Shown here: in pieces, positions 43,254 through 52,940 of the stretch
Position numbering within the stretch: the first letter of the stretch is position 1
How the letters are laid out: every line of letters starts with the position of its first letter
From: Psychrobacillus psychrodurans
Lineage (GTDB): Bacteria; Bacillota; Bacilli; Bacillales_A; Planococcaceae
Reading direction: 5' to 3'
NCBI GenBank assembly: GCA_900114885.1
Contig: FOUN01000003.1
Location: 186,001 to 250,000 of the forward strand
Length of the DNA: 64,000 nucleotides
The notes under the pieces: generated by a model
Told to the model about the DNA's origin: nothing
Seen by the model: only the letters and a program-made list of their open reading frames with translations
Databases searched by the model: none
Translations under genes and position numbers: made by a program

Positions 43254-44123
43254 TTATAGAGAATCGATTACTTGCCATATATTCGAGGATATTTCTTTTA
43301 TTTCTATAGATTGAGCAGTATTAATCATTGTATTTGAGAAGCTATTTACTACAGTTTCCAGTAGAAATTTCCTAGGATGGTTGCTTTTTAGTTCCTCTAT
43401 AATAAAGTTTATTAACTCAATTTCTTGTGCCTTCAACTCTTTTAAATTTGTTTCTTTAAATGTTTGAATTAGCTGAATTACATGATCTTTGGTTATTCGT
43501 ACTTCATCATAAAAGTGATTAAAAACAAATGTGTCTATAATAACTTCATCAGACTCTACTAAATCTGTCATTAATGAATCCAATCGATTTATAACATAAT
43601 TTACCAATTCAATAGAAGAAACCTCTTTAGACTTAACTGTCCAAGGGTGCTGCATCTGTTGAATCATTCCCAATAACAAAATTGCACTATCTACTGAATA
43701 TTTCCTTGATTTTGCCCCATAAATATCAACTATTCGTTTGGATAACCATTTTACTTCTTCGTAATGATTATTCTTAATAATATCCCTCAGATCTGAATCT
43801 TGAGAGTGGAAGATGACCAAGAAAATGGGAACCAAATTTCGTTCTTTGTATACTTCCATGCGTACTATTAATTGTTTTATAAGTATATCTTTATTGGATA
43901 TGTCTTGATGAATTAATAATTCTCTACGTTTAAGAACAGTTTCTTCCTTAGCGTTATCTATAATAGAAATAATACATTCATTTTTTGATGAAAAATAATT
44001 ATAAAATGTACCTTTCGATATTTTACTCTCATTTATAATGTCTTGAACAGAAGTGGCTGCAAAACCTTTTTCTATAAATAATTTTTGAGCAGTCAATAAT
44101 ACTTGATGCTTCCTATTCTTCAT
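43254..44123 (-). CDS. TetR-family transcriptional regulator
   Basis: A 289-residue protein, long for the family. The N-terminal helix-turn-helix (residues about 10-50) has LFIEKGFAATSVQDI and SKGTFYNYFSSKNE, the TetR signature. The C-terminal ligand domain is extended. It is divergent from a DHA2 efflux pump gene, so it probably represses that pump and itself until a drug or metabolite binds. I choose ATG 44123; AAAGGTGAG lies just upstream. Confidence 0.85.
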   Translation of the reverse strand: MKNRKHQVLLTAQKLFIEKGFAATSVQDIINESKISKGTFYNYFSSKNECIISIIDNAKEETVLKRRELLIHQDISNKDILIKQLIVRMEVYKERNLVPIFLVIFHSQDSDLRDIIKNNHYEEVKWLSKRIVDIYGAKSRKYSVDSAILLLGMIQQMQHPWTVKSKEVSSIELVNYVINRLDSLMTDLVESDEVIIDTFVFNHFYDEVRITKDHVIQLIQTFKETNLKELKAQEIELINFIIEELKSNHPRKFLLETVVNSFSNTMINTAQSIEIKEISSNIWQVIDSL

Positions 44124-44305
44124 ATTCACTCACCTTTATACTACAAGTCTAAATAATATAATACAAAATAATAGCTGTTAAATCAATAAATTTTAAATGT
44201 AAGCGTTTTTCGATATTGCATTTTTTGGACCAAGGGTATAAAATGTTCAAAGTAGTGTACAACTCGTGCAAATATAGTTCCGAAATATTAGGAGGAAAAA
44301 AAAGA

Positions 44306-45787
44306 ATGAACGAAACGCAACAAAAACCACCATATGCCATGATTGCAATCCTTTTTGTAGGGGCATTCATAGCTTTTTTAAATAATACGCTATTAAACGT
44401 AGCTTTACCTACTATTATGACAGAGTTTGCAGTCAAAGCTTCTGTTGTTCAATGGTTAACAACTGGATATATGCTTATAAACGGTATATTAATACCGGCA
44501 AGTGCGTATTTTGTAACTAAGTTCTCAAATAGAAAATTATTTATTACTGCAATGTCATTATTTTCATTAGGTACATTATTAGCAGCTATAGCACCAGAGT
44601 TTTGGGTGCTAATTTTAGCTCGTATGATTCAAGCAGCGGGCTCAGCGGTAATGATGCCATTACTAATGAATGTTATGTTAACTGCATTCCCTATTGAACG
44701 AAGAGGGACAGCGATGGGGTTATTTGGTTTAGTAATGATTATGGCTCCAGCTATCGGACCCACACTGTCTGGTTTCATCATTGAGCATTATACTTGGAGA
44801 GTATTGTTTGAGCTAATATTACCATTGGCTGTAATAGTATTGTTACTATCCATTTTTAAACTAAAAAATATTACACCGAACAAAGATATGAAACTAGATG
44901 TTTTCTCTTTAGGTTTATCGACCATAGGTTTTGGTGGTCTTCTATATGGATTTAGTACAGCTGGAGATAAAGGCTGGGATGCACCAATTGTATATAGTAC
45001 AATTGCAATTGGAGTAATTGCTCTAGTAATTTTTGTCCTTAGACAATTAAAACTAGATGAACCATTGTTAGATTTACGTATTTACAAGTACCCAATGTTT
45101 GCTTTATCATCCGTTATTTCTGTAGTTGTTTCAGCTGCAATGTTTTCAGGTATGATTCTAACCCCACTGTATGTGCAAACAATTCGAGGTATTTCACCCT
45201 TAGATTCTGGTCTATTAATGCTTCCAGGTGCTTTAGCTATGGGGTTAATGTCTCCAGTTACAGGGAAGTTGTTTGATAAATACGGTGCTCGCTCGTTAGC
45301 AATTATCGGGTTAACAATAACAGCGGTCGCGACATATATGATGAGTAATTTAGCTGCGGACTCAGATTATTACTACATCATGATTGTTTACACAATACGA
45401 ATGTTTGGTATGTCTATGGTAATGATGCCTATCATGACAAATGGTCTTAATGAATTGCCAATGAAGATGAATCCGCATGGAACTGCTGTCAATAATACGT
45501 TACAACAAGTATCGGGTGCTATAGGTTCTGCAATATTCATCACAATTATGAATGCAAGAATGGAATCCAAAGGAGCTAGTTTGTTTGCGGAGGCAGCGAA
45601 AGCAGGGAATGTTCCAACAGCTGCAGATGCATTAGAGCAATTTAAATTGCAAATTAGTGGTCAAGCAATGTTAGAAGGGATTAATTTCACTTTCTTTATT
45701 GCTACGCTTGTTACGGTTCTTGCATTAGTGTTATCGCTATTTGTAAAAAGAGTGGATGTTTCTAAAAAACCAACTAACGTAAAATAA
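44306..45787 (+). CDS. DHA2-family (14-helix) MFS drug efflux transporter
   Basis: A 493-residue transporter of the EmrB/QacA group: FLNNTLLNVALPTIM in helix 1, ARMIQAAGSAVMMPL for motif B, GPTLSGFI for motif C, and 14 predicted membrane helices. It probably exports hydrophobic drugs with proton exchange. ATG 44306 follows GGAGGAAA; the longer frame is rejected. The divergent TetR gene is the likely regulator. Confidence 0.88.
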   Translation: MNETQQKPPYAMIAILFVGAFIAFLNNTLLNVALPTIMTEFAVKASVVQWLTTGYMLINGILIPASAYFVTKFSNRKLFITAMSLFSLGTLLAAIAPEFWVLILARMIQAAGSAVMMPLLMNVMLTAFPIERRGTAMGLFGLVMIMAPAIGPTLSGFIIEHYTWRVLFELILPLAVIVLLLSIFKLKNITPNKDMKLDVFSLGLSTIGFGGLLYGFSTAGDKGWDAPIVYSTIAIGVIALVIFVLRQLKLDEPLLDLRIYKYPMFALSSVISVVVSAAMFSGMILTPLYVQTIRGISPLDSGLLMLPGALAMGLMSPVTGKLFDKYGARSLAIIGLTITAVATYMMSNLAADSDYYYIMIVYTIRMFGMSMVMMPIMTNGLNELPMKMNPHGTAVNNTLQQVSGAIGSAIFITIMNARMESKGASLFAEAAKAGNVPTAADALEQFKLQISGQAMLEGINFTFFIATLVTVLALVLSLFVKRVDVSKKPTNVK

Positions 45788-45792
45788 ACATG

Positions 45793-45824
45793 AAAAAGCG
45801 CTTGCGTAAGCAAGTGCTTTTTTG
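45793..45824 (+). terminator. Terminator after the efflux gene
   Basis: AAGCGCTTGC pairs with GCAAGTGCTT around GTAA, followed by T residues. Confidence 0.88.
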
Positions 45825-45834
45825 TGTTTAGGAA

Positions 45835-46475
45835 AATAATTTTTAACGCTTTTGAACTAAATATAAGTTTATCCAATGATAGGTTAGGGAAGCTGGTTTT
45901 GTATTATCTAGGTATAGTACAGCTGATTTCCGTTTCAGGTGGACGCGTTCCGCAGGGGGAGCGATGAACTATCACCGCCCCTTCGGGTACGTTGTGATGT
46001 TTCATCTGTCTCACTGATCCTGCTGGAGTCGCCACCTTCCACTACAATCCATTAGTGTGTAGTACTTCCGCAGAGCTTATCGCTTAGATGATAAGATTGG
46101 ATAGAATTTTAGCGAGTGATAAATTTTTTGTAATCGCTTTTGTATTAAAAATAAGTTTATTCAATGATAGAGTAGGTAAGCATATTTTGTTTTATGCTAG
46201 GGATAGTACAGCGATTTTCGTTCCAGGTGGACGCGTTCCGCAGGGGGAGCGATGAACCATCACCGCCCCTTCGGGTACGTTGTGATGTTTCATCTGTCTC
46301 ACTGATCCTGCTGGAGTCGCCACCTTCCACTACAATCCATTAGTGTGTAGTACTTCCGCAGAGCTTATGGCCAAGATGATAAGGTTAGGTAGAATTTTAG
46401 AGAGTAATAGATGATTTGTAATCGATTTGAATTAGAAATAAGTCTACCCAATAATAGAGGACGGAAGCAGATTTT
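45835..46475. repeat. 288-bp tandem repeat of a Bacillaceae-type structured element (2.2 copies)
   Basis: The marker ATAAGTTTATCCAATGATAG starts at 45863, its variant at 46151, and a shorter variant at 46438: steps of 288 and 287 bases. Each full unit carries the block AGGTGGACGCGTTCCGCAGG, GGGGAGCGATGAAC, CACCGCCCCTTCGGGTACG, ATCTGTCTCACTGATCCTGC and TGGAGTCGCCACCTTCCAC. AGGTGG pairs with CCACCT and GCAGG with CCTGC, so the block folds as one long hairpin. This block belongs to a repeat type common in Bacillus-group genomes; the tandem form is unusual. No gene is seen in it. Confidence 0.88.
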
Positions 46476-46479
46476 ATTT

Positions 46480-46795
46480 TACTAATAAGTGAAATAGTAA
46501 GTGTTTACTAAAAAAGAGGTAAAATAGCGAACGAAATTGTATCTTCGAGAGCTTATTCTATTTATTGGAAAGTAACTTATCTCTAGTTATCCAAAAACGT
46601 ACTTACCTGTTTCTAAGAGTTACAAGAGGGTGAGGGACAGGCAAACACCATAAGATTGCAGAAAAAAGTGATATTGGTTGCGACGGACGCCACAACCAAT
46701 ATCACTAAAAATTCACTCGGTAATAATATTTCAAAACGGCAGTCCAAAGCACATCGAAAACTTTAGAAACAGGTTAGATCTTAAAGGACCGGGCG
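46480..46795. repeat. Structured intergenic element, copy I
   Basis: This segment aligns by eye with 56440-56742 in order: a CGAAATT-CTTCG-GAGCTT hairpin region, CTAGTTATC, AAAACGTAC, ACCATAAGATT, an ATTGGTTG/CAACCAAT inverted repeat (46668-46680 with 46693-46705, 13 bp), ATTCAC, and TAGAAACAGG with GGACC at the end (46764-46790). It lies directly beside the pepF stop. No open frame is conserved between the copies, so it is more likely an RNA or DNA structure than a gene. Confidence 0.6.
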
Positions 46796-46813
46796 TCTTT
46801 TGACCGTTTTTTC

Positions 46814-48628
46814 TTAGGCGTTTTGATTTATTTCTTCTGTTAACGATTCTAACTCATCTATCAACGAACCAATATAAGCAATTGTATCTTTTAAAGGCTC
46901 ATCAGTTGTAATATCAACACCAGCCATTTGTGCTAGTTCTACCGGTGATTTGGTACCACCAGCTTTCAATACTTCGGTCCATTCATCTACTGCAGTCTGA
47001 CCTTCCTCCAATATTCGCTTAGATACCTGAGTGGAGATAGTTAAACCTGCGCTATATGTGTACGGGTATAATCCCATATAATAATGTGGTTGGCGCATCC
47101 AAGTGAGTTCGGCTCCCTCCGTAATCTCTACCGTATCTCCCCAGAATTCTTCTAATACAGTGCGTTTATAATCGTTTAGAATTTGTGCATTAACATTTAA
47201 ACCTTTATCAATACGGTCATAAACCTTACGCTGATATGCTGCCTCCAATAGATGAGTTACAAAATTATGATAATACGTTCGAGCTACTATAGAAGAAATC
47301 ACCCATCGTTTAAATTTAGGATCCTCCGAATTCTTCAGTAAATGGTTGGCCACTAGCATTTCATTCATTGTGGAAGGAGCTTCGATGAAATAAAGAGAAG
47401 GGCGAGCGTTAAAGATGTTCTGCTCTTTATTTGCATAATAGAAGTGACCAGCATGACCTAATTCATGTGCAAGAACAAACACTTCATTCATCCGACTAGA
47501 CCATGAAATTAGAATATACGGGTGACTTCCGTACGGACTAGAACAAAAAGCGCCCGTTGATTTTCCGACATTTTGGGGGAAATCGATCCAGCGTTCATCA
47601 TAAGCGCGGTTGACCATATCTATATATTCTTCACCCATCACTGAAAGAGCATCATCTATATACTTTTTTGACTCTGCTACAGAAATCTTAGGTTCAAACT
47701 CAGGATCTAAAGATACTTTTAAATCCGCGAACGTCATTTTGTCCAACCCATGTTCTTTTTGAAGTAATTTTGCATACCTACGCATATGAGGTGCAAGTTC
47801 TTTAGAAATTAAATCAATTTGTCTATTATATAAGGAACGGTCCACGTCTTGGTTGAATAATAAGTAATCGTATATAGAGCTATAACCTCGTAAATCTGAA
47901 GTTGTTTTTTCCATTTGCAAGTGCATATCATAGGTTTTAGCGGTTGTATGCTGATATTCTCTTAATTTTTTGGAAAATGCATCAAAGGCTGCTCTTCTTT
48001 TTTCTGGATCTGATTCGGCTTCCCAGTCATTTTCAAATGACACATAGCTAAGAGGATACTCTTGACCATTTACCTCAAAGTTATCAAACGAAATATCGAG
48101 CATTTTAGTCGTATCATATAATTTATAAGGAGCACCAAACGAAGCAGAGTAGGCAGCAAGTGTTTTTTCTACTTCTGGATGTAATTGATACTTTTTCTTC
48201 TTTAATAACTTTTCTAAGTAAAGCTGATGGGGAGGGAATTTAGAAATTGCTTCTTCAATTATATTATCAGGTAATTCCACTAGCTCACTGTTTAAAAACG
48301 ACAATTGACTGCTAACTTTTGCGGAAAGAGAACCAAATTTACTTGCTCTCATCTGAGCGTCTGTATTTGTTTGATCTGTACTTAAGGAAAGACTAGCAAA
48401 TGCTCCAGCTGGTACAATTTTTTCATATAATTTCGTATATTCGTGAAGTGCTTCACCAACATCAGACGCGGTTTGGATGGACCCCTTAAAACGTTTGTTA
48501 AAATCTGATGAAGAAACTTCGATTTCTTTTAATGCAACTTCAAAATCGTCTTCAGTTTTAAATAAATCTACTAAATTCCACGTTTCTTCTACTTGTACTT
48601 GATCACGACTTGGCATTTCTTTTACCAT
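46814..48628 (-). CDS. pepF: PepF/M3-family oligoendopeptidase F
   Basis: A 604-residue metallopeptidase of family M3 with the zinc motif HELGHAGHF and upstream SPYGSHPYILISW, and a third-ligand region EAPSTMNEML. It cleaves short peptides (roughly 7-17 residues in characterised homologues) in the cytoplasm. ATG 48628 follows AAGGAGAGA. It is monocistronic; the following structured element may supply the transcript end. Confidence 0.94.
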   Translation of the reverse strand: MVKEMPSRDQVQVEETWNLVDLFKTEDDFEVALKEIEVSSSDFNKRFKGSIQTASDVGEALHEYTKLYEKIVPAGAFASLSLSTDQTNTDAQMRASKFGSLSAKVSSQLSFLNSELVELPDNIIEEAISKFPPHQLYLEKLLKKKKYQLHPEVEKTLAAYSASFGAPYKLYDTTKMLDISFDNFEVNGQEYPLSYVSFENDWEAESDPEKRRAAFDAFSKKLREYQHTTAKTYDMHLQMEKTTSDLRGYSSIYDYLLFNQDVDRSLYNRQIDLISKELAPHMRRYAKLLQKEHGLDKMTFADLKVSLDPEFEPKISVAESKKYIDDALSVMGEEYIDMVNRAYDERWIDFPQNVGKSTGAFCSSPYGSHPYILISWSSRMNEVFVLAHELGHAGHFYYANKEQNIFNARPSLYFIEAPSTMNEMLVANHLLKNSEDPKFKRWVISSIVARTYYHNFVTHLLEAAYQRKVYDRIDKGLNVNAQILNDYKRTVLEEFWGDTVEITEGAELTWMRQPHYYMGLYPYTYSAGLTISTQVSKRILEEGQTAVDEWTEVLKAGGTKSPVELAQMAGVDITTDEPLKDTIAYIGSLIDELESLTEEINQNA

Positions 48629-48892
48629 TTTATCTCTCCTTATTATTACGGATTTCGAACTATTGAATAGTATATATAAAGTTAATAGAAAAGTAAAAAC
48701 AATTAATTATTTCGTAGAAATTGATGAATTGTAAGAAATATTAGTATAAATAATAAAATATATTGCATAATCTTAAATCAAAATTATTTTATGTAAATAG
48801 TGGGAATGTCGGGAGGGGAATTTTGCCTATAAATCCTTATTTAATAAGGACTTATCGACTGTAAATAAAAATTATACTAGTGTAATATTATA

Positions 48893-48950
48893 AATTTTCT
48901 AATAATACCGAAAAATTAGTGTAGACTGAATTAAAAGTTTGTTTTACAAT
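48893..48950 (+). promoter_or_regulatory. Probable livJ promoter with a CodY-like box
   Basis: TAGACT (48922-48927) and TACAAT (48945-48950) with 17 bp between them fit a sigma-A promoter about 110 bases before livJ. AATTTTCTAATAATA (48893-48907) matches the CodY consensus AATTTTCWGAAAATT at about 12 of 15 positions and would fit control by branched-chain amino acids. The remaining bases of 48629-49060 are very AT-rich and show nothing else. Confidence 0.45.
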
Positions 48951-49060
48951 AGGGTTGTTCTTACAAAATGATAGATTTTGAGTTTATGCTTGCTAAAAAG
49001 AGAAGGGCAAGTAGTATAACTTATAAATTCAGAATTATCAAACAAAATGGGGGTTATTTT

Positions 49061-50236
49061 ATGAAGAAATCGAAATTTGCTTCACTTTTCCTGTCATCTT
49101 CTTTATTGATCGGAATCTTAGCGGGGTGCGGAGCAGAAGAAGGAAGTAGTTCAGAAGGCGGAGACACGATTAAAATTGGAGCAAATCTTGAGCTTTCTGG
49201 AGCGACGGCATCTTATGGTACATCAGAAGCAGATGCAATTGATTTAGCTGTTGAGGAGATCAATGATGCTGGAGGTATTGACGGGAAAAAAATCGAACTT
49301 ATCAAAGTAGACAATAAATCTGATGCAGCTGAAGCGACAAATGCTGCTATTAAATTAACAAGTCAAGACAAAGTAACAGCTATTATTGGCGCAGCAACTA
49401 GTGGTAACTCCGTTGCTCAAGTTCAAATAGCAACAGACACAAAAACACCAATGATTTCACCTTCAGGAACAAGTACAACAGTTACTGTAGGAGATGATGG
49501 AAAGGTTAATCCATTCACATTCCGCACAGCGTTTATCGATCCATTCCAAGGAACTGTAGCAGCAAATTTCGCTGCTAATGAGTTAAAAGTTAAAACTGCT
49601 GCAGTGTATGCTGACAATGCGAGTGATTACGCAAAAGGTCTTGCTGCTTCGTTTATTAAAGATTTTGAAGCAGCTGGAGGTAAAATCGTTGCAGAAGAAT
49701 CATATGTTGCTAAAGATACTGACTTCCGTTCAACCTTAACAAATATTAAATCTTCTAATCCGGAATTTATCTTTATCCCAGGATATTATGAAGAAGTGGG
49801 TCTTATTGTTAAGCAAGCACGTGAATTAGGAATTACTGTTCCATTAATGGGTGCTGATGGTTGGGATTCACCTACACTTGTTGACTTAGCTGGAGCAGAT
49901 GCTTTGAATAATTCATTCATCATTACTGCTTTTTCATCTGAAGATCCAGACGGTAAAGCGAAGGATTTCTCTGAAAAGTTTAAAGAAAAGTATGGAAAAG
50001 ACCCTAACTCATTCAATGCACTTGGATACGATACGGTTTATCTATTAAAAGACGCGATTGAACGTGCTGGTTCAACTGACGGTACGAAAATTAAAGAAGC
50101 AATAGAAGCTACAGATCAATTGGAATTAGTAACTGGTTTATATTCCGTTGATGAAAATCATCATCCAATCAAATCAGCTGTAATTATTGAATATGTTGAT
50201 GGTGCACAAGTATTTAAAACGAAAGTTAATCCTTAA
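49061..50236 (+). CDS. livJ: LivJ-type branched-chain amino acid binding lipoprotein
   Basis: A 391-residue lipoprotein: signal peptide with lipobox LAGC (Cys23), a Ser/Gly-rich linker, then a periplasmic-binding-protein type I fold (IKIGANLELSGATASYG, VEEINDAGGIDGKKIE, AAVYADNASDYAKG). It captures leucine, isoleucine, valine or related amino acids for LivHMGF. ATG 49061 is the true start; the longer frame adds residues before the signal peptide. A hairpin follows before livH, consistent with higher LivJ levels. Confidence 0.9.
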   Translation: MKKSKFASLFLSSSLLIGILAGCGAEEGSSSEGGDTIKIGANLELSGATASYGTSEADAIDLAVEEINDAGGIDGKKIELIKVDNKSDAAEATNAAIKLTSQDKVTAIIGAATSGNSVAQVQIATDTKTPMISPSGTSTTVTVGDDGKVNPFTFRTAFIDPFQGTVAANFAANELKVKTAAVYADNASDYAKGLAASFIKDFEAAGGKIVAEESYVAKDTDFRSTLTNIKSSNPEFIFIPGYYEEVGLIVKQARELGITVPLMGADGWDSPTLVDLAGADALNNSFIITAFSSEDPDGKAKDFSEKFKEKYGKDPNSFNALGYDTVYLLKDAIERAGSTDGTKIKEAIEATDQLELVTGLYSVDENHHPIKSAVIIEYVDGAQVFKTKVNP

Positions 50237-50251
50237 GATTCTTATGATTAT

Positions 50252-50276
50252 AGGGGGGATTGATATCCCTCCTTTT
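50252..50276 (+). terminator. Partial terminator between livJ and livH
   Basis: GGGGGGA (50253-50259) pairs with TCCCTCC (50266-50272) with one G-T pair, then TTTT. Likely lets a fraction of transcripts continue into livHMGF. Confidence 0.65.
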
Positions 50277-50322
50277 CTAATTCTAAAATATTTGAAATCT
50301 TAAGTAATAGGAGTGAAAATTT

Positions 50323-51198
50323 ATGGAATGGATACAACAATTGATAAACGGTATTTCACTCGGGAGTATATATGCCTTAATAGCCCTCGGTTACACGATG
50401 GTTTATGGGATTATTAAACTGATCAACTTTGCGCACGGGGATGTGTTCATGGTAGGTTCGTTCATTGGATTTTATTCTATTACCGTTTTCGGATTAGGGT
50501 TTTTTCCAGCGCTTATTCTATCGATGGCAGCTTGTGCCTTATTCGGTGTAATAATTGAACGAATTGCATATAAACGTTTAAGAAATGCAACAAGAATAGC
50601 TGCACTTATTACTGCAATCGGTGTATCGTTATTAATCGAATATGGAGTAATTTATATTAGAGGGGCACAACCAGAAGCATATCCAGATGTTTTCTCCAAT
50701 CGTTCGTTTGCATTTTTAGGGGCACAAATTAGCATTCAATCTATTCTTATTCTTTCTGTTTCTGTTGTATTAATGATCCTGTTACAGTTCATTGTGCACA
50801 AAACCAAAACAGGAAAAGCCATGAGAGCCGTTTCTCATGATACAGAAGCTGCTAAGTTGATGGGAATAAACGTTGATAATACAATATCTGCAACTTTCGC
50901 AATTGGTTCAGCTTTAGCTGGAGCAGCTGGTGTTATATTCGGTATATATTATACAAAGATTGACCCACTGATGGGTGTTATCCCAGGAGTAAAAGCGTTT
51001 GTTGCTGCTGTTCTTGGAGGAATTGGTATAATTCCTGGAGCAATGGTTGGTGGATTGGTACTTGGAGTTGTTGAAACGATCGTTAGTGCTTTAGGATTCT
51101 CTTTATGGAGAGATGCTGCAGCATTCGTCATTTTAATATTAATTCTTATCTTTAGACCATCGGGAATCTTTGGAAAAAATACACGAGAGAAAGTGTAG
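50323..51198 (+). CDS. livH: LivH, branched-chain amino acid ABC permease
   Basis: A 291-residue permease with about eight membrane helices and the family pattern GISLGSIYALIALGYTM, LINFAHGDVFMVG and the C-terminal FRPSGIFG. It forms half of the channel with LivM. It starts at ATG 50323 after TAGGAGTG and is followed by livM after 13 bases. Confidence 0.94.
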   Translation: MEWIQQLINGISLGSIYALIALGYTMVYGIIKLINFAHGDVFMVGSFIGFYSITVFGLGFFPALILSMAACALFGVIIERIAYKRLRNATRIAALITAIGVSLLIEYGVIYIRGAQPEAYPDVFSNRSFAFLGAQISIQSILILSVSVVLMILLQFIVHKTKTGKAMRAVSHDTEAAKLMGINVDNTISATFAIGSALAGAAGVIFGIYYTKIDPLMGVIPGVKAFVAAVLGGIGIIPGAMVGGLVLGVVETIVSALGFSLWRDAAAFVILILILIFRPSGIFGKNTREKV

Positions 51199-51211
51199 GT
51201 GATACATAATT

Positions 51212-52162
51212 ATGAAAAAGTCAAAACAGTTTTGGCTATTTATTATAGCTGCAGTATTAGTATACACAGTGGTTCAAATTTTTATAGCAAATGGAATGAT
51301 GAATCAATTTTATTCTAATACACTTATATTTATAGCTATCAACATAATTTTAGCAGTCAGCCTACATCTAGTAATTGGTATTACGGGACAATTTTCTATT
51401 GGTCATGCTGGTTTCTTAGCTGTAGGAGCATATATGTCGGCAATAGTGACTATGAAATTGGATCTTCCCTTTATCGTTGGTATTATTGTCGGTGGAATTG
51501 TTGCTGCGTTAGCGGGACTGATTGTCGGTATTCCAAGTTTAAGATTAAAAGGGGATTACTTGGCAATTGCGACGCTTGGTTTTGCTGAAATTATACGTAT
51601 TGTTTTTCTAAATATTGACTATGTTGGTGGGGCTGCTGGAATGCAGGTTTCTCATCTAACGACTTGGACATATGCGTTTGTTTGCCTTGTCATTACCATT
51701 ATAGTAATAGTGAACTTTACTAATTCAAGACATGGGATTGCTTCTATTTCTGTTAGGGAAAATGAAATTGCATCAGATGCGATGGGGATTAATACTACTT
51801 ATTATAAAGTAGCTGCATTTGCGATTGGTTCCTTTTTCGCTGGGGTTGCCGGTGCTTTGTATTCTCATAACTTTTATATCATTCAACCGAGTCAATTCGG
51901 ATTTTTAAAATCATTTGATATATTAATATTTGTTGTTCTAGGCGGTTTAGGAAGTCTTTCTGGTGCCGTACTTTCTGCAATTTTATTAACTGTAGTTTCT
52001 ACTTATCTTCAAGGATATCCAGAAACTCGAATGATAATTTATAGTCTTGTATTAATTCTAGTAATGTTATATCGTCCGAAAGGATTAATGGGTACAATGG
52101 AAATTACAGATTATTTCAAGCTCTGGAGAACGCCAAAAGGAGGCGATCAGCATGGAAAATAA
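51212..52162 (+). CDS. livM: LivM, branched-chain amino acid ABC permease
   Basis: A 316-residue permease with about nine membrane helices, QFSIGHAGFLAVGAY, the stretch GDYLAIATLGFAEIIRI, and the C-terminal YRPKGLMG. It pairs with LivH. It overlaps livG by 11 bases. Confidence 0.94.
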   Translation: MKKSKQFWLFIIAAVLVYTVVQIFIANGMMNQFYSNTLIFIAINIILAVSLHLVIGITGQFSIGHAGFLAVGAYMSAIVTMKLDLPFIVGIIVGGIVAALAGLIVGIPSLRLKGDYLAIATLGFAEIIRIVFLNIDYVGGAAGMQVSHLTTWTYAFVCLVITIIVIVNFTNSRHGIASISVRENEIASDAMGINTTYYKVAAFAIGSFFAGVAGALYSHNFYIIQPSQFGFLKSFDILIFVVLGGLGSLSGAVLSAILLTVVSTYLQGYPETRMIIYSLVLILVMLYRPKGLMGTMEITDYFKLWRTPKGGDQHGK

Positions 52163-52940
52163 ACCTTTACTTGAAGTTAAAAATGCTGGCATTCAGTTTG
52201 GTGGTTTAAAGGCTGTACAGAACTTAAACTTAAAATTGAATCAGGGAGAACTTGTTGGTTTAATTGGTCCTAATGGTGCCGGTAAAACTACAAGCTTTAA
52301 CTTATTGACAGGTGTCTATGTTCCTACAGAAGGGGATATATTATTTAATGGTGAGAGAATAAATGGTTTGCAACCTTTTAAAGTAACTAGAAAAGGTATA
52401 AGTCGTACTTTCCAAAATATTAGACTCTTTAATGAATTATCTGTATTAGAAAATGTTAAAGTTGCTTACCATTCTCTTGCTAAACATACAATGTTAAGCT
52501 CTATACTTCGTTTACCATCTCATTTCAAAGGTGAAAAAGAGATGGAAGAAAAATCATTAGAATTTCTAAAGATTTTCAAGCTTGAAAAGTACAAAGATGA
52601 ACTAGCGAAAAATCTACCATATGGTCAGCAAAGAAGGTTGGAAATTGCAAGAGCTCTAGCTGCAGGACCAAAATTACTTTTACTTGATGAGCCTGCTGCT
52701 GGTATGAATCCACAGGAAACAAAGGATTTAATGAATTTAATTGCTTTTGTTCGTGAAAAATTCGATTTGACTATATTGTTGATAGAACATGACATGAACT
52801 TAGTAATGGGAGTTTGTGAAAGAATATATGTACTCGATCATGGTCAACTTCTTGCGGAAGGATCACCAGAAGAGATCCGTAACCATCCTAAGGTTATTGA
52901 GGCTTATTTAGGGGAGGAAGTTCACGATGACAATGCTTAA
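52152..52940 (+). CDS. livG: LivG, branched-chain amino acid ABC ATPase
   Basis: A 262-residue ATPase with Walker A GPNGAGKTT, signature LPYGQQRRLEIARAL and Walker B LLLLDEPAAGMNP. The long insertion between Walker A and the signature is usual for LivG. ATG 52152 follows AAGGAGGCG. It overlaps livF by 14 bases. Confidence 0.95.
   Translation: MENKPLLEVKNAGIQFGGLKAVQNLNLKLNQGELVGLIGPNGAGKTTSFNLLTGVYVPTEGDILFNGERINGLQPFKVTRKGISRTFQNIRLFNELSVLENVKVAYHSLAKHTMLSSILRLPSHFKGEKEMEEKSLEFLKIFKLEKYKDELAKNLPYGQQRRLEIARALAAGPKLLLLDEPAAGMNPQETKDLMNLIAFVREKFDLTILLIEHDMNLVMGVCERIYVLDHGQLLAEGSPEEIRNHPKVIEAYLGEEVHDDNA

Noticed and set aside
44149-44436. 95-codon minus-strand frame over the start of the efflux gene
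   Set aside because: Shadow of the DHA2 transporter and its leader; no ribosome site.
45835-46475. Insertion sequence
   Set aside because: There is no transposase frame and no direct repeats of a target site; the segment is a non-coding tandem repeat.
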